37,876 nt of DNA from a virus: positions 1 to 37,876 of IMG/VR virus record IMGVR_UViG_3300044712_001478; one strand, written 5' to 3'. The notes below the pieces were generated by a model that made no database searches, was not told the DNA's origin, and saw nothing but the letters and a program-made list of their open reading frames with translations. The first letter of the stretch is position 1, and each line of letters starts with the position of its first letter. The position numbers and the translations under genes were made by a program. Shown here piece by piece: positions 29,723 through 37,876 of the stretch.

Positions 29723-32278
29723 ATGACCGCCTCTCTATTTAATGCCCAAAATGGCCCTCTAGCCAATGTTGTAGACGCTTACGTCTATCCACAATTTATT
29801 TCAGCTAATAGAGCACCAAGTACACAAGATATTTACAATCCTGGTACTCGATGGCTTGATACATCGATTTCAACGCCTGTTTTATATGAAACTACTGGTG
29901 CAGGTACATGGGCACAAGGTGGAAATACCGCAGCAACGACAACGACATTGGGACTTGTGAAGTTAGATACTTATGCAGATCTTGCAGCTGGGACAGCAAA
30001 CGGAACAGTTCCACTTGGGTCTGATGTTTACACTTATGTCAATTCTGTAGCGGTTGCGGGAGCTCCAAATGCCTCCACGGTCACAAACGGGATTGTATAT
30101 CTTGCTTCTGCTGCTGAAGTTGTTTCTCCTTATACTGTAACGCACGCAAATACAGTAATGACACCTTCCAATATCTCAACATTTCTTGCTTCTCCTCCTG
30201 CTATTGGTGGAACGGCTCCTGCTGCGGGAACTTTTGTAGCTTTAACAGCTACAGGCTTAATCACTGGAGACGCAAGCGCATCCATCGCAACAGGTGGAAC
30301 GGCGCTTAATCTAGCTACTGATGCAACAACTGACGCGGTCAATATTGGCCTAGGAGGTGCTCGTGCAATTAGTATTGGAAACTCTGCTCATGCTCACGTT
30401 GTTGCTATTGGTTCCGCTACTGGTGCTGCTAGTCTTACCTTAAAGGCTGGTACTGGTAATTTCAGTTTAGATGGTGCTACGGCAACTACTTATACAGTCG
30501 GAGCAACTACAACGACCGGAACAATAACCATCGGCGGAACGGCCCAAACCGGAAATCTGACGATTGGGTCATCTTCTGGTACGAATGACCTTCGTATCGC
30601 TAATGGAACAGGTGCAACGACTGTTTCGATTGCTGTTGCTCAAGCTGCTGGTGCTGTTAACGTCGGAACGGCAATGGTTGCCGGAACAATAACCATCGGC
30701 GGAACGGGTCAAACAGGCGATATTACCCTGGGCTCTTCTTCTGGTACTAATGCGGTTTTAATTGCCAATGGTGCAGGCGCTAGCACAGTTTCTATCGCAG
30801 CAGTACAAACAGCCGGAGCCGTTAATATCGGATCGGCTATGACCACTGGGACAATATCCATCGGTGGAGCTTCTGCGCAAACTGGAACAATTACGGTTGG
30901 CGCTTCGACTGCAATTCAAACCATTGCGATTTCCAATGGAGATGGTAAAAAGACCATTGGTATTGGCAACGGCGTTTCTGGTAATGACCTAACGATTGCT
31001 AACGGTATCAATACCGCAGCGCAAACGGTTTCTATTGCTAATGGCGCATCGGCTGGAAATTCGACCGTAAGCATTCTTTCTGGAACTGGGACCTCTGGAG
31101 CTGGTGTTATTGCTTTGGGAAGTAATCCTAGAGTTACAACAATCGGCATTGCGAATGTTGCTCCTGATGCAGCTCGCACGACTACAATTTGCGGTGGTAA
31201 CCAAGCTCAAAATGATACGGTTAATGTTTTAAATGGCAACCCGACCGCAAATGCTCAAACTTGCAGTATTCTATCTGGAGTTGGAACAGCTGGTACAAAG
31301 GCTTTAAATCTTTGCAACACGACACAAAGTGCTGGAGCTGCAACCGTTAACATTTTAAGCGGTAATGCCACAGGTGGAACACTAGCCCTTAATATCGTAG
31401 GCGATTCAGCAGCTACAACCGCGGTTACAACTAAGCTTTGTACCGGTGCAGCTGCTCATACCTTAACGGTGGGCTCTGCTGCTGCTGGGGCAATAACGGT
31501 TGATACTGCCGCGGGTATATCTCTTGATGGTGCTACAGCCTCCAATTTCACCGTAACAGGTGCAGGACAAGATTTAACCCTTGCTTCTGCTGGTGGTTCT
31601 GTTGCTATCACTTCGACTGAAGATGCAGCAGCTGCCGTAAGCCTAAATGCCAATGGTGGAACAAGTGAAACCATTCGTATTAGGTCTCAACAAGGAACCG
31701 GAGTTGCTTCCTTGAATTTTGCTTCTACTGCTGGCGGTATTACCTTAAATTCCGGTCTTGCTTCTGCTGATGCGATTAACGTAGAAGCTACATCGGGCGG
31801 AGTAGATGTAAACGCTGCTTTAGAGATCAATATCGCATCTTCTCAAGCTGCTGCAACGGCGGTAAGTATCGTTGCCTCTGATGCTGGAGCTGGTGGGATT
31901 ACGATGACTGCCGGAGCTGGTGGAGTTGCCATTACTGGAGCAACTACCGTAACAGGAGATCTAACAACTTCAGGCAATCTTGTCTTGTCGAGTGTTGCTA
32001 CTAAGCTTCAGTATAACGGTGGAGCTGCTACGGACTTTATTGGAGCTACCACACTTGTCGCGGGTACTAAGACAATAAACAATACTAACATTGCAGCCAC
32101 TGATAAGATTTTCATTAGTAGAACAGCGGTAAACGCCTCGACTACTTTGGGAATGCTTAGTTATACAATCAGTGCAGGTGCAAGCTTCACTATTGAGAGT
32201 TTGATCGTTGGCACTCCTGGCTCGGTCGAAACGGGCGATGTGTCCGATGTTTCTTACTTTATCGTTGGTCAATCGTAA
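29723..32278 (+). CDS. Long repetitive tail fibre, 851 aa
   Basis: Strong AAGGAG upstream. The N-terminal ~60 residues (VVDAYVYPQFISANRAPSTQDIYNPGTRWLDTS) form an attachment-type opener also found in phage fibres. The centre is Gly/Ala/Thr/Ser-rich with short beta turns (G-T-I-T-I-G-G-T, IANG-x-GA-x-TVSIA). A 55-residue unit repeats from about residues 265, 320 and 375 (165-bp period in DNA). The C-terminus (~770-851) is a knob-like domain (TKTINNTNIAATDKIFISRTAV...YFIVGQS). Likely a trimeric receptor-binding or cell-surface fibre. Confidence 0.78.
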   Translation: MTASLFNAQNGPLANVVDAYVYPQFISANRAPSTQDIYNPGTRWLDTSISTPVLYETTGAGTWAQGGNTAATTTTLGLVKLDTYADLAAGTANGTVPLGSDVYTYVNSVAVAGAPNASTVTNGIVYLASAAEVVSPYTVTHANTVMTPSNISTFLASPPAIGGTAPAAGTFVALTATGLITGDASASIATGGTALNLATDATTDAVNIGLGGARAISIGNSAHAHVVAIGSATGAASLTLKAGTGNFSLDGATATTYTVGATTTTGTITIGGTAQTGNLTIGSSSGTNDLRIANGTGATTVSIAVAQAAGAVNVGTAMVAGTITIGGTGQTGDITLGSSSGTNAVLIANGAGASTVSIAAVQTAGAVNIGSAMTTGTISIGGASAQTGTITVGASTAIQTIAISNGDGKKTIGIGNGVSGNDLTIANGINTAAQTVSIANGASAGNSTVSILSGTGTSGAGVIALGSNPRVTTIGIANVAPDAARTTTICGGNQAQNDTVNVLNGNPTANAQTCSILSGVGTAGTKALNLCNTTQSAGAATVNILSGNATGGTLALNIVGDSAATTAVTTKLCTGAAAHTLTVGSAAAGAITVDTAAGISLDGATASNFTVTGAGQDLTLASAGGSVAITSTEDAAAAVSLNANGGTSETIRIRSQQGTGVASLNFASTAGGITLNSGLASADAINVEATSGGVDVNAALEINIASSQAAATAVSIVASDAGAGGITMTAGAGGVAITGATTVTGDLTTSGNLVLSSVATKLQYNGGAATDFIGATTLVAGTKTINNTNIAATDKIFISRTAVNASTTLGMLSYTISAGASFTIESLIVGTPGSVETGDVSDVSYFIVGQS
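30516..30900 (+). repeat. 165-bp tandem repeat in the fibre gene
   Basis: CCGGAACAATAACCATCGGC occurs at 30516 and again at 30681, and a diverged copy starts at 30846. Exact 165-bp spacing shows 55-residue units copied by tandem duplication. The third copy is only partly conserved. Confidence 0.75.
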
Positions 32279-32347
32279 TTTGAACTCATGGCGCCTAGGA
32301 ATTATCCGAAAAGCCCTCAGCCTGGCGCCTTCAATCTATAGGACGAT

Positions 32348-32557
32348 ATGTTAAAGAGTATATTAAGATTTCAAACAATAGTTAACGAAAAGACTTTTGA
32401 TTTTAACTTTGACAATGAAGTGCCAACAGCTGATTTGAAAGAAGCTATTTTTCAGTTATTGAAACTGATTGGTCAAATTGAAGATCATGCGGCAAAACAA
32501 CAAGAGGGAAAAAAAGATGAAAGCCTGTGCGAAAAAAATGAAGAAACCTGTATCTAA
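32348..32557 (+). CDS. Small virion-module protein, 69 aa
   Basis: AGGA precedes the ATG. The first half is beta (FQTIVNEKTFDFNFDNEVP), the second a helix and acidic tail. Short proteins of this build occur after fibre genes; no function is known. A GGCGCC-flanked inverted repeat lies in the gap before it (32291-32330). Confidence 0.6.
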   Translation: MLKSILRFQTIVNEKTFDFNFDNEVPTADLKEAIFQLLKLIGQIEDHAAKQQEGKKDESLCEKNEETCI

Positions 32558-32642
32558 GCACCTAAAAGAAGACATCAAGGAATCGAAGGAATCGATCAAA
32601 GAAGACAAGAAATTAATGTCTAAGATGAAGAAAGGAAAATAA
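32517..32642 (+). CDS. Short Lys-rich protein, 41 aa
   Basis: MKACAKKMKKPVSKHLKEDI... ending in KKGK, in a different frame overlapping the preceding gene by 41 bases. GAGGG lies upstream of the ATG, and the stop is three bases before the next start. Charged helical peptide; resembles the basic 46-residue protein at 8595 in character only. Confidence 0.5.
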   Translation: MKACAKKMKKPVSKHLKEDIKESKESIKEDKKLMSKMKKGK

Positions 32643-32644
32643 TT

Positions 32645-32986
32645 ATGGCCTGGTCGCAAGCGGTTGAGTTTGACACCCTGAGATCTCTCGGCTTTGCGAG
32701 TATTTCAGGCACTTATGTGGCAGTTGGAACGGAATTTCTTTTTCCAGTTCGATTGATTTGTATTACAAATAATACAGACGGGGACATGTTTTTTTCTACG
32801 GATAAGGTAAATGACATGCTTTTCATTCCAAGGAACTCCTTCAAGCTTTTTGATTTAACAACAAATCGTGGTGGTGTTGATGGAATTTTCTGTTTAAGAA
32901 AAGGAATTATCTTTTACGTTAGGCAAAGTTCTGCTCCTTCATCTGGAGGGGTTTATTTGGAAGCTGTTCATGGAATGGGGGATTAA
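32645..32986 (+). CDS. Conserved virion protein, 113 aa
   Basis: Beta-rich protein (TYVAVGTEFLFPVRLICITNNTDGDMFFSTDKVNDMLFIPRNSF) with an ending YLEAVHGMGD. The pattern of a small tail-tip or fibre-connector domain is known from many phages, function not established. AAGGAAA lies upstream. Confidence 0.65.
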   Translation: MAWSQAVEFDTLRSLGFASISGTYVAVGTEFLFPVRLICITNNTDGDMFFSTDKVNDMLFIPRNSFKLFDLTTNRGGVDGIFCLRKGIIFYVRQSSAPSSGGVYLEAVHGMGD

Positions 32987-33892
32987 ATGAGTGATGGTAA
33001 AATGTTCAAAACAAGAAAAATAATCTTAACTGTAGAAGAGTTACAAGATCAAATAGACTATGTCAGAAACAAGTTTCAGGAGAATTGCTCTAAGGTAGAA
33101 TCTTTTGAGTCTCAAATCAATGTTTTTGCCCAAGCCAATCAGGCATTGATGGCTCAGGTAACTTCTGTTCTTTCGGATCTATGTGATCTACACAAAGCAC
33201 AAGATGACTTGAAGGGTGATTTAAAAGACTCTGTTGCTTCATGCACTGCTTATAATGTTAGATGTCGAAACAAGTATGAAGAGTTAGAGAGTCGTTTAGA
33301 TGGTTTTGTTGAGACTTCGTGTTCCTTGAATTCTATGGCAAAACAAAATAATTCAGACGTCGAGTATTTAAAGAATGAAGTTAAACGCATTGGTATTTTA
33401 TCAAGCCAGCTTTCAAATTTAAAAGATCTTGTTAATTCAGTTCAAACCTCAAATTCAAATGCATTGGTTGGTCACAATGACAAAATTTCTGATTTAAAAG
33501 ACTCTATCAATTCCATGAAGCAGACACTTTGTGACTTGCAGATGTCTCAAGGATCTAATTTCTCCATCATGGATGATCTACAAAAGAAGATGATGAAACT
33601 TCAAAAAGAGATAAGCTTTAATGGTGAAGCGAATTTAAACCATGTTAACCAAAATATAAAAGAAATTAAATCTTATTTTCTCAGTTTGATTGATCAGATA
33701 AAAATTCCTGACACTTCGAACCTAATTAAGAAAGAAGATTTAACTTATGCTTCTTCTGGGTTTGAGAGAGCTTCTTTAGATGCTAGAAATGCAAATCTTA
33801 GATCTACCAATAATGAGCAAAAGATCTCGTTGATGGAAAAGAAGATAGAACAACTTCAGCTTCTTTTGAATCGCTACCAGTTACAAGAGTAA
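32987..33892 (+). CDS. Coiled-coil tail protein, 301 aa
   Basis: GGGG lies upstream, and the gene starts one base after the preceding stop. The protein is nearly all heptad-like helix (TVEELQDQIDYVRNKFQENCSKVESFESQIN...MEKKIEQLQLLLNRYQLQE), fit for a long trimeric rod or chaperone of the fibre proteins that follow. No family recognised. Confidence 0.62.
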   Translation: MSDGKMFKTRKIILTVEELQDQIDYVRNKFQENCSKVESFESQINVFAQANQALMAQVTSVLSDLCDLHKAQDDLKGDLKDSVASCTAYNVRCRNKYEELESRLDGFVETSCSLNSMAKQNNSDVEYLKNEVKRIGILSSQLSNLKDLVNSVQTSNSNALVGHNDKISDLKDSINSMKQTLCDLQMSQGSNFSIMDDLQKKMMKLQKEISFNGEANLNHVNQNIKEIKSYFLSLIDQIKIPDTSNLIKKEDLTYASSGFERASLDARNANLRSTNNEQKISLMEKKIEQLQLLLNRYQLQE

Positions 33893-33896
33893 GAGT

Positions 33897-34409
33897 GTGT
33901 CACAAGCAGGTATCGTTAACATTTCTCAAGAGATTTTGCCTGAGGATGTACCTACAGATTTTATTGCTGACATCGGATCGGCGGTACCTATTGCTAATAC
34001 GCTTAATGTCGTAGGCGGAGCGGGTATTTCTGTTTCAGGTTCTGGAAATACCCTAACAATTACTTCCTCAGCTTCTGGTTTTGCTTGGGTAGAAGTTACC
34101 AGTGTTTTAAATCCAATTACCTTGGTTCATGCCACGGGATATATTGCCAAGGGTGCAACTCCAGTAAATTTCGTTCTCCCCGCTGCTGCTAATGTAGGAG
34201 ACACTTTTTGGATTAAGGGATACGGTAATTTGTGGACTCTATCACAGAATGCAATGCAGAAAATTTCCATTGGATTTATTTCTACGAGTATAGGTGTTTT
34301 TGGTGGTATGTCAGCAACGCAAATAAAAGACGGAATAGAGTTTATTTGTGTAACAGCAAATACAGAGTTTGAAGTTTTAATATGCATTGGAAACCCAACG
34401 GTTTTCTAG
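33897..34409 (+). CDS. Tail-fibre protein, GTG start, 170 aa
   Basis: The GTG at 33897 is used; the ribosome site is poor. N-terminal linker (ISQEILPEDVPTDFIADIGSAVP) then a beta domain with G-G-A-G-I-S-V. The C-terminal ~110 residues (FAWVEVTSVLNPITLVHATGYIAKG...WTLSQNAMQKISIGF...EVLICIGNPTVF) are homologous to the end of the next gene. A receptor-binding domain is inferred. The amber stop at 34407-34409 is followed in the same frame by the next gene. Confidence 0.68.
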   Translation: MSQAGIVNISQEILPEDVPTDFIADIGSAVPIANTLNVVGGAGISVSGSGNTLTITSSASGFAWVEVTSVLNPITLVHATGYIAKGATPVNFVLPAAANVGDTFWIKGYGNLWTLSQNAMQKISIGFISTSIGVFGGMSATQIKDGIEFICVTANTEFEVLICIGNPTVF

Positions 34410-34418
34410 GAGGTACTT

Positions 34419-35183
34419 ATCGCAACTAATAATTCGATCAACGCGAATAAAACGGGACTTCAACGTTATGACGGTGCGGGTACTTTCGATGCCGTTACTG
34501 TAACACAGTATGATGTACTCGTCGGGGCAGCTAGTAACGGGATTACATCGGTTGCACCAAGTGCAGCATCGGGAATTCCGCTTATCTCTAACGGTGCGTC
34601 CGCGGATCCAAGTTTTGGTACTGCTCTTGTTGCTGGCGGTGGTACAGGATCAACCTCTTTCAATGCTTATGGAGTTGTGGTATCTGGAGCAACTTCAACA
34701 GCAGCCCTTACGGCATTAGCGCTTTCGAGCGGTCAGATCGTCATAGGTGGAACTACAACGCCGGCAGCGGGCACAATAACGGGCGGTCTGGGGATTACGG
34801 TTACAAATGCTAATAATTCAATCACAATTGACGCTACAGGTGGCGGATTAGCTTGGATTGATGTAACAGGCACGAGCGCTGCAATGGCCGTTAATACTGG
34901 TTATTATGCGAATAACGCAGGGTTAGTTACTTTGACCTTACCAGCAACAGCCGTTCAATTCTCTTCGATGAGAGTTGTTGGTGTCGGCGCGGGAGGGTGG
35001 AAGATTGCACAAAATGCAGGTCAGTCGATACAGTTCGGCTCTGCTACTGCTTCAACGGCTGGGGCAGGAGGTTATTTAGCTTCTACAAATAGGTATGATT
35101 GCGTAGAGTTAATTGCCACTGTAGGAGGCTCTTCGACGGTTTGGCAAGTGATTTCTTCAATTGGTAATATTACGATTGTTTAA
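34419..35183 (+). CDS. Tail-fibre paralogue with non-canonical AUC start
   Basis: 254 residues if translation starts at the AUC at 34419-34421. A perfect AGGAGG (34408-34413) lies five bases upstream, and the N-terminus IATNNSINANK parallels MATNNSSNYRP of the next gene, so the usual ATG seems to be replaced by ATC. The first ordinary in-frame start is only at 34677. The frame is the same as that of the preceding gene beyond its UAG, so readthrough is an alternative. The C-terminal domain (LAWIDVTGTSAAMAVNTGYY...GGWKIAQNAGQSIQFG...VWQVISSIGNITIV) is a duplicated knob. Confidence 0.62.
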   Translation: MATNNSINANKTGLQRYDGAGTFDAVTVTQYDVLVGAASNGITSVAPSAASGIPLISNGASADPSFGTALVAGGGTGSTSFNAYGVVVSGATSTAALTALALSSGQIVIGGTTTPAAGTITGGLGITVTNANNSITIDATGGGLAWIDVTGTSAAMAVNTGYYANNAGLVTLTLPATAVQFSSMRVVGVGAGGWKIAQNAGQSIQFGSATASTAGAGGYLASTNRYDCVELIATVGGSSTVWQVISSIGNITIV

Positions 35184-35191
35184 AGGATTAG

Positions 35192-36583
35192 ATGGCTACC
35201 AATAATTCATCAAATTACCGTCCAGTTATCCATTCCTCGCAAGTTGGCGGAGCTAACGGCACGCTTACAGATCTCACCATTGGAACTGATGGTCAGGTAC
35301 TAATTGGATCTACAGCCGCAGACCCGGCATTTGCAAGCATTACGAGCGCATCTGGAACGGTAGTTTTAACTTCTGGTGCAAATACTCTAGCCGTTGACGT
35401 TAACGCAGCCTTGAAGATAACAACTGGCTTCGCGACATGGGGAGGATCTGGCGACTATTTCGATGATACTACACTAGGAAGCTTCACAGTTCTTCGTCCT
35501 GGTACAGGTTATATCAACACGACTCCCGTCGCTTGGACAGCACCTCAAACCGTTACAGGACTAACAGCCGGAAATTGCTACTATATTTACATAGACTCAT
35601 CGGGAACGATACAAAAGACAAGCACATTTACCGATACTTTGTTTACTGGAAATATTGTTCTTTTTGAATGCTTAAGAGATTCAACACCGGTTACAAATAA
35701 TCAGATAACGGTAAAAGAAAATCATTCTTACGATTTTCAAGTAGAACCTTCCGTTTATCTTCATAATATCGTTGGTCCTGTAATTCAAAATACAGCTAAC
35801 GGAGCAAATATAACATTAAACGGAACTCAAAAAATACAAATAAATGGAGCGGATGTATTTTCTGACCATGGACTTTATACGACAATTCCAGATAGTGGAG
35901 GAGTGGCAGAGACCTTTCGAAAGATGTACACTCTAGCCTCTGGTAAATGGGCAACGTACTTAAATACAGATTCTTTTACAGGACATTACAACAACGCTGG
36001 GACTGTTACAGCTCTTTCCGCAAATCGTTATGCTATCTACACTCTATATTGCTCAAAAGATTCTCTAAACGTCACTACACCATTTTATTTTGCTGTTTTA
36101 GATACAGCTCAATATACAACAACAATTTCGGCAAACAATGCAATTTCTAATGGAACAACAGCAAGGGCGACTAATGAACTTTATGGCCTAGAAGTTTGTC
36201 AACTTGGGTATATTATCTATAGTCAAGCTTCAAACTCTATTGTTCAAGTAATTATATCCAAGCAGACTTTAAAACAGGCTTTTTCAACAAATGGCACTAA
36301 TACTGCATCTTTGATAAATACCGACACAACAAATTTTAATGGCATTCTTTCTCCTGCTGACTCTAACGTTCAAGCTGCCCTTGATACAATTGATAATTGG
36401 GGATCTGGAGCAACGGCATATAGTGTTCTCATTGGTGCTGGTGTAAATACTCCCATAACAGCAGCAGGCCCCGCGCTTACTCCTACCTTTTTAATGGCCA
36501 ATGGGCTAACAAGTAATCCTTCCTTCACAACTATCCCTCTGTACACAGGCACGCAGGGATATAGCCAATTTGGAGGCTTCTAA
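35192..36583 (+). CDS. Tail fibre, 463 aa
   Basis: AAGGATT lies upstream. The N-terminal part is Gly/Thr-rich beta sequence (GTDGQVLIGSTAADPAFASI). The centre has a beta-sandwich-like segment (VTGLTAGNCYYIYIDSSGTIQK). The C-terminal part has the fibre motif LSPADSNVQAALDTIDNWG. Likely a receptor-binding fibre. The stop overlaps the next start (TAATG). Confidence 0.7.
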   Translation: MATNNSSNYRPVIHSSQVGGANGTLTDLTIGTDGQVLIGSTAADPAFASITSASGTVVLTSGANTLAVDVNAALKITTGFATWGGSGDYFDDTTLGSFTVLRPGTGYINTTPVAWTAPQTVTGLTAGNCYYIYIDSSGTIQKTSTFTDTLFTGNIVLFECLRDSTPVTNNQITVKENHSYDFQVEPSVYLHNIVGPVIQNTANGANITLNGTQKIQINGADVFSDHGLYTTIPDSGGVAETFRKMYTLASGKWATYLNTDSFTGHYNNAGTVTALSANRYAIYTLYCSKDSLNVTTPFYFAVLDTAQYTTTISANNAISNGTTARATNELYGLEVCQLGYIIYSQASNSIVQVIISKQTLKQAFSTNGTNTASLINTDTTNFNGILSPADSNVQAALDTIDNWGSGATAYSVLIGAGVNTPITAAGPALTPTFLMANGLTSNPSFTTIPLYTGTQGYSQFGGF

Positions 36584-37011
36584 TGGCTTTGACGTACACC
36601 CCCATATTCCCGGTTACGATAAACAATACCTCTGTTCAAATACTCCCAGCGGATACAACGACACTGAAGACCATTTATACAGGTGCGACGAATGGCTCTA
36701 GACTAGAGAATATCCTAGTAACTAATACGGACACCGCAGCAGCTTCCGTTGTACAAGTCTACGCGGTCATCAGCGCAACTAACCACCTTTTAGGTACTGT
36801 GAATGTGCCAATATCCTCAGGTAACTTGATAGCTGTTCCATCTGTAAACTTGCTTTCATATAGCGGAAACTTAGGTAACTTGTTAAATCGTGATGCAAAC
36901 GGAAATACTTATTTGTATGTGGCATCAGGAACAATTATCAAAGTTGCTGTTACCGTGGCGGTGAATGCAGGGAAAATTTTAGATTTCTTCGCTCAAGGGG
37001 GGGATTTTTAG
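36583..37011 (+). CDS. Small virion protein, 142 aa
   Basis: Beta-rich (VTINNTSVQILPADTTTLKTIYTGATNGSRLENILVTNTDTAAASVVQVY), with a jelly-roll-like strand count and ending LDFFAQGGDF. Likely a decoration or tail-knob protein of the kind found beside fibre genes in marine phages. Coupled to the fibre gene by TAATG. Confidence 0.65.
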   Translation: MALTYTPIFPVTINNTSVQILPADTTTLKTIYTGATNGSRLENILVTNTDTAAASVVQVYAVISATNHLLGTVNVPISSGNLIAVPSVNLLSYSGNLGNLLNRDANGNTYLYVASGTIIKVAVTVAVNAGKILDFFAQGGDF

Positions 37012-37876
37012 ATGAGTTTTGGAACCTTCAATCCTAGGGTACCTGGAAGATATAATGCCAATAATGCTACCTCTGATCTTCGATGCGCTAGAATAATTGT
37101 CTCATCAAATCCACTACAAGGTGATTATACAACAATTGCCGGCGCTCTTGCTGGTGCAGTAAGTGGACAGACAATATTTTTAATGCCGGGAACTTATACT
37201 GAAAATATCACCTTAAAGGCTGGCGTAAACATAACGGCCTTTACTTGTGACGCTATAACTCCAAATGTAACAATTTCAGGTACAGCTACAGCCACTTTCG
37301 CAGGAACCTGTACCTTGTCAGGAATAAGGCTACAAACTAACGGAAGCTATCTCTTAACGGTATCGGGTTCTGATGCAACACTTGTTAAACTTGTAGATTG
37401 TTATATTAACTGTACAAATAACACAGGCATTTCTTTTACATCTTCAAATAGCGCTGCTGAAATAAACATACATCGATGTTTTGGAGATATTACAACAACA
37501 GGTATCGCCTTATTCTCATCAAGTTCTGCTGGCAATATTATCCAATATTGGAGTGATATCGTTAACTCAGGAAGTACCTCTACAGCTTCCACGTTATCAT
37601 CAGGAACATATACGCTTAGATGGTCAAGAATTTATCATCCTCTAACAACAAGTTCTACGGGAGTTGTCGTAGGAGAGGATTCAATTTTTGATACTGGATC
37701 AACAAATTCAACAGGAATAACTTTAGCAGGAACCGGCGCATTGTATTTATTTTTTTGTAGGATGGAATGTGGTTCTGGAAGTTGTATTTCAATTGGATCG
37801 GGAACCTCTGCGAGTGTTAGAAAATGCAGTTTAGGAAGTACTAATGCAAACGTCGTAACAGGAGCGGGAACCTTTA
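37012..37876 (+). CDS. Tail spike or fibre, N-terminal part (continues to 553)
   Basis: Begins MSFGTFNPRVPGRYNANNAT one base after the preceding stop, with AAGGGGG upstream. No stop occurs before the window ends; the frame enters the left end at base 2. The first ~300 residues have repeated pectate-lyase-like beta-helix rungs (GDYTTIAGALAGAVSGQTIFLMPGTYTENITLKAGVNI..., then CTLSGIRL, LVKLVDCYINC, INIHRCFGDI). The C1q-like end is encoded at 1-553. Total 462 residues after joining. Confidence 0.86.
   Translation, partial: MSFGTFNPRVPGRYNANNATSDLRCARIIVSSNPLQGDYTTIAGALAGAVSGQTIFLMPGTYTENITLKAGVNITAFTCDAITPNVTISGTATATFAGTCTLSGIRLQTNGSYLLTVSGSDATLVKLVDCYINCTNNTGISFTSSNSAAEINIHRCFGDITTTGIALFSSSSAGNIIQYWSDIVNSGSTSTASTLSSGTYTLRWSRIYHPLTTSSTGVVVGEDSIFDTGSTNSTGITLAGTGALYLFFCRMECGSGSCISIGSGTSASVRKCSLGSTNANVVTGAGTF
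37848..37876. repeat. Terminal direct repeat (right copy)
   Basis: Exact copy of bases 1-29, inside the spike gene. Removing one copy gives a circle of 37847 bp. Confidence 0.93.

Noticed and set aside
30130-31674. Leftward open frames inside the 851-residue fibre gene
   Set aside because: They are Ala/Val/Pro-rich mirror frames of a repetitive coding strand, with no ribosome sites and no recognisable folds.
32285-32335. Terminator after the long fibre (GGCGCC inverted repeat)
   Set aside because: The arms are short and offset, the loop is long and there is no T-run.

Overview
The window is one complete, circularly closed phage genome of about 37.85 kb. The first 29 bases (1-29) recur exactly as the last 29 (37848-37876), and the tail-spike reading frame that starts at 37012 runs off the right end and continues in frame into the left end, stopping at 553. 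The DNA is moderately AT-rich, genes are packed with ATGA and TAATG overlaps, and most have clear Shine-Dalgarno sites. An integrase and a repressor with an operator region make it a temperate tailed phage. The P22-like portal and N4-gp56-type capsid suggest a short-tailed (podovirus-like) virion, but this is inference. A probable lipoprotein fits a Gram-negative host; the host cannot be named from the sequence. I saw no tRNA gene, CRISPR array, insertion sequence or recognisable endolysin.

Layout. 1-895 (+) is the end of the tail spike and a small tail-associated protein. 4687-882 (-) is a leftward early block with RecT-type annealing protein, YqaJ-type exonuclease and several small, partly membrane-anchored proteins; a stack of hairpins separates recT from the exonuclease section. 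4688-4908 is the divergent control region, with copies of a GTTGTAT half-site, facing a Cro/CI-like repressor (4909-5166). 5322-8604 (+) is the replication and recombination block: an initiator protein carrying four GC-rich iterons inside its gene (a lambda O-like origin layout), a protein with an SSB-like C-terminal tip, and a RusA-like resolvase candidate. 8595-9074 holds small basic, lipoprotein and membrane proteins. 9081-14966 is packaging and head assembly: terminase subunits, portal and putative scaffold. An antisense gene at 13930-14196 resembles the C-terminal domain of RNA polymerase alpha. 15067-18547 holds a small gene with its own promoter, the integrase, and an AT-rich cargo cluster of small unknown genes, two with faint antitoxin resemblance.

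18548-20680 is the most unusual part. A promoter drives a transcript whose first ~65 nt can form interleaved pairings. A free-standing HNH endonuclease follows, then the major capsid gene, which is interrupted at codon 30 by a 213-nt ORF-less group I intron (19588-19800). P1, P7, P9 and P10 can all be drawn, and removing the intron restores a 322-residue capsid protein. An intron without an ORF next to a separate HNH gene is the arrangement known as collaborative homing in other phages.

20693-37876 plus 1-553 is the virion module: head-tail and tail proteins, putative ejection proteins, a KTSC-domain protein, a repetitive 851-residue fibre, and a run of fibre or spike proteins with repeated receptor-binding-like domains. 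One of these (34419-35183) has no ordinary start codon: it has a strong AGGAGG site followed by AUC and is in frame with the amber stop of the preceding paralogue. Two junctions in this module replace the ribosome binding site with a palindrome of the form TGTAAAGC-N-GCTTTACA.
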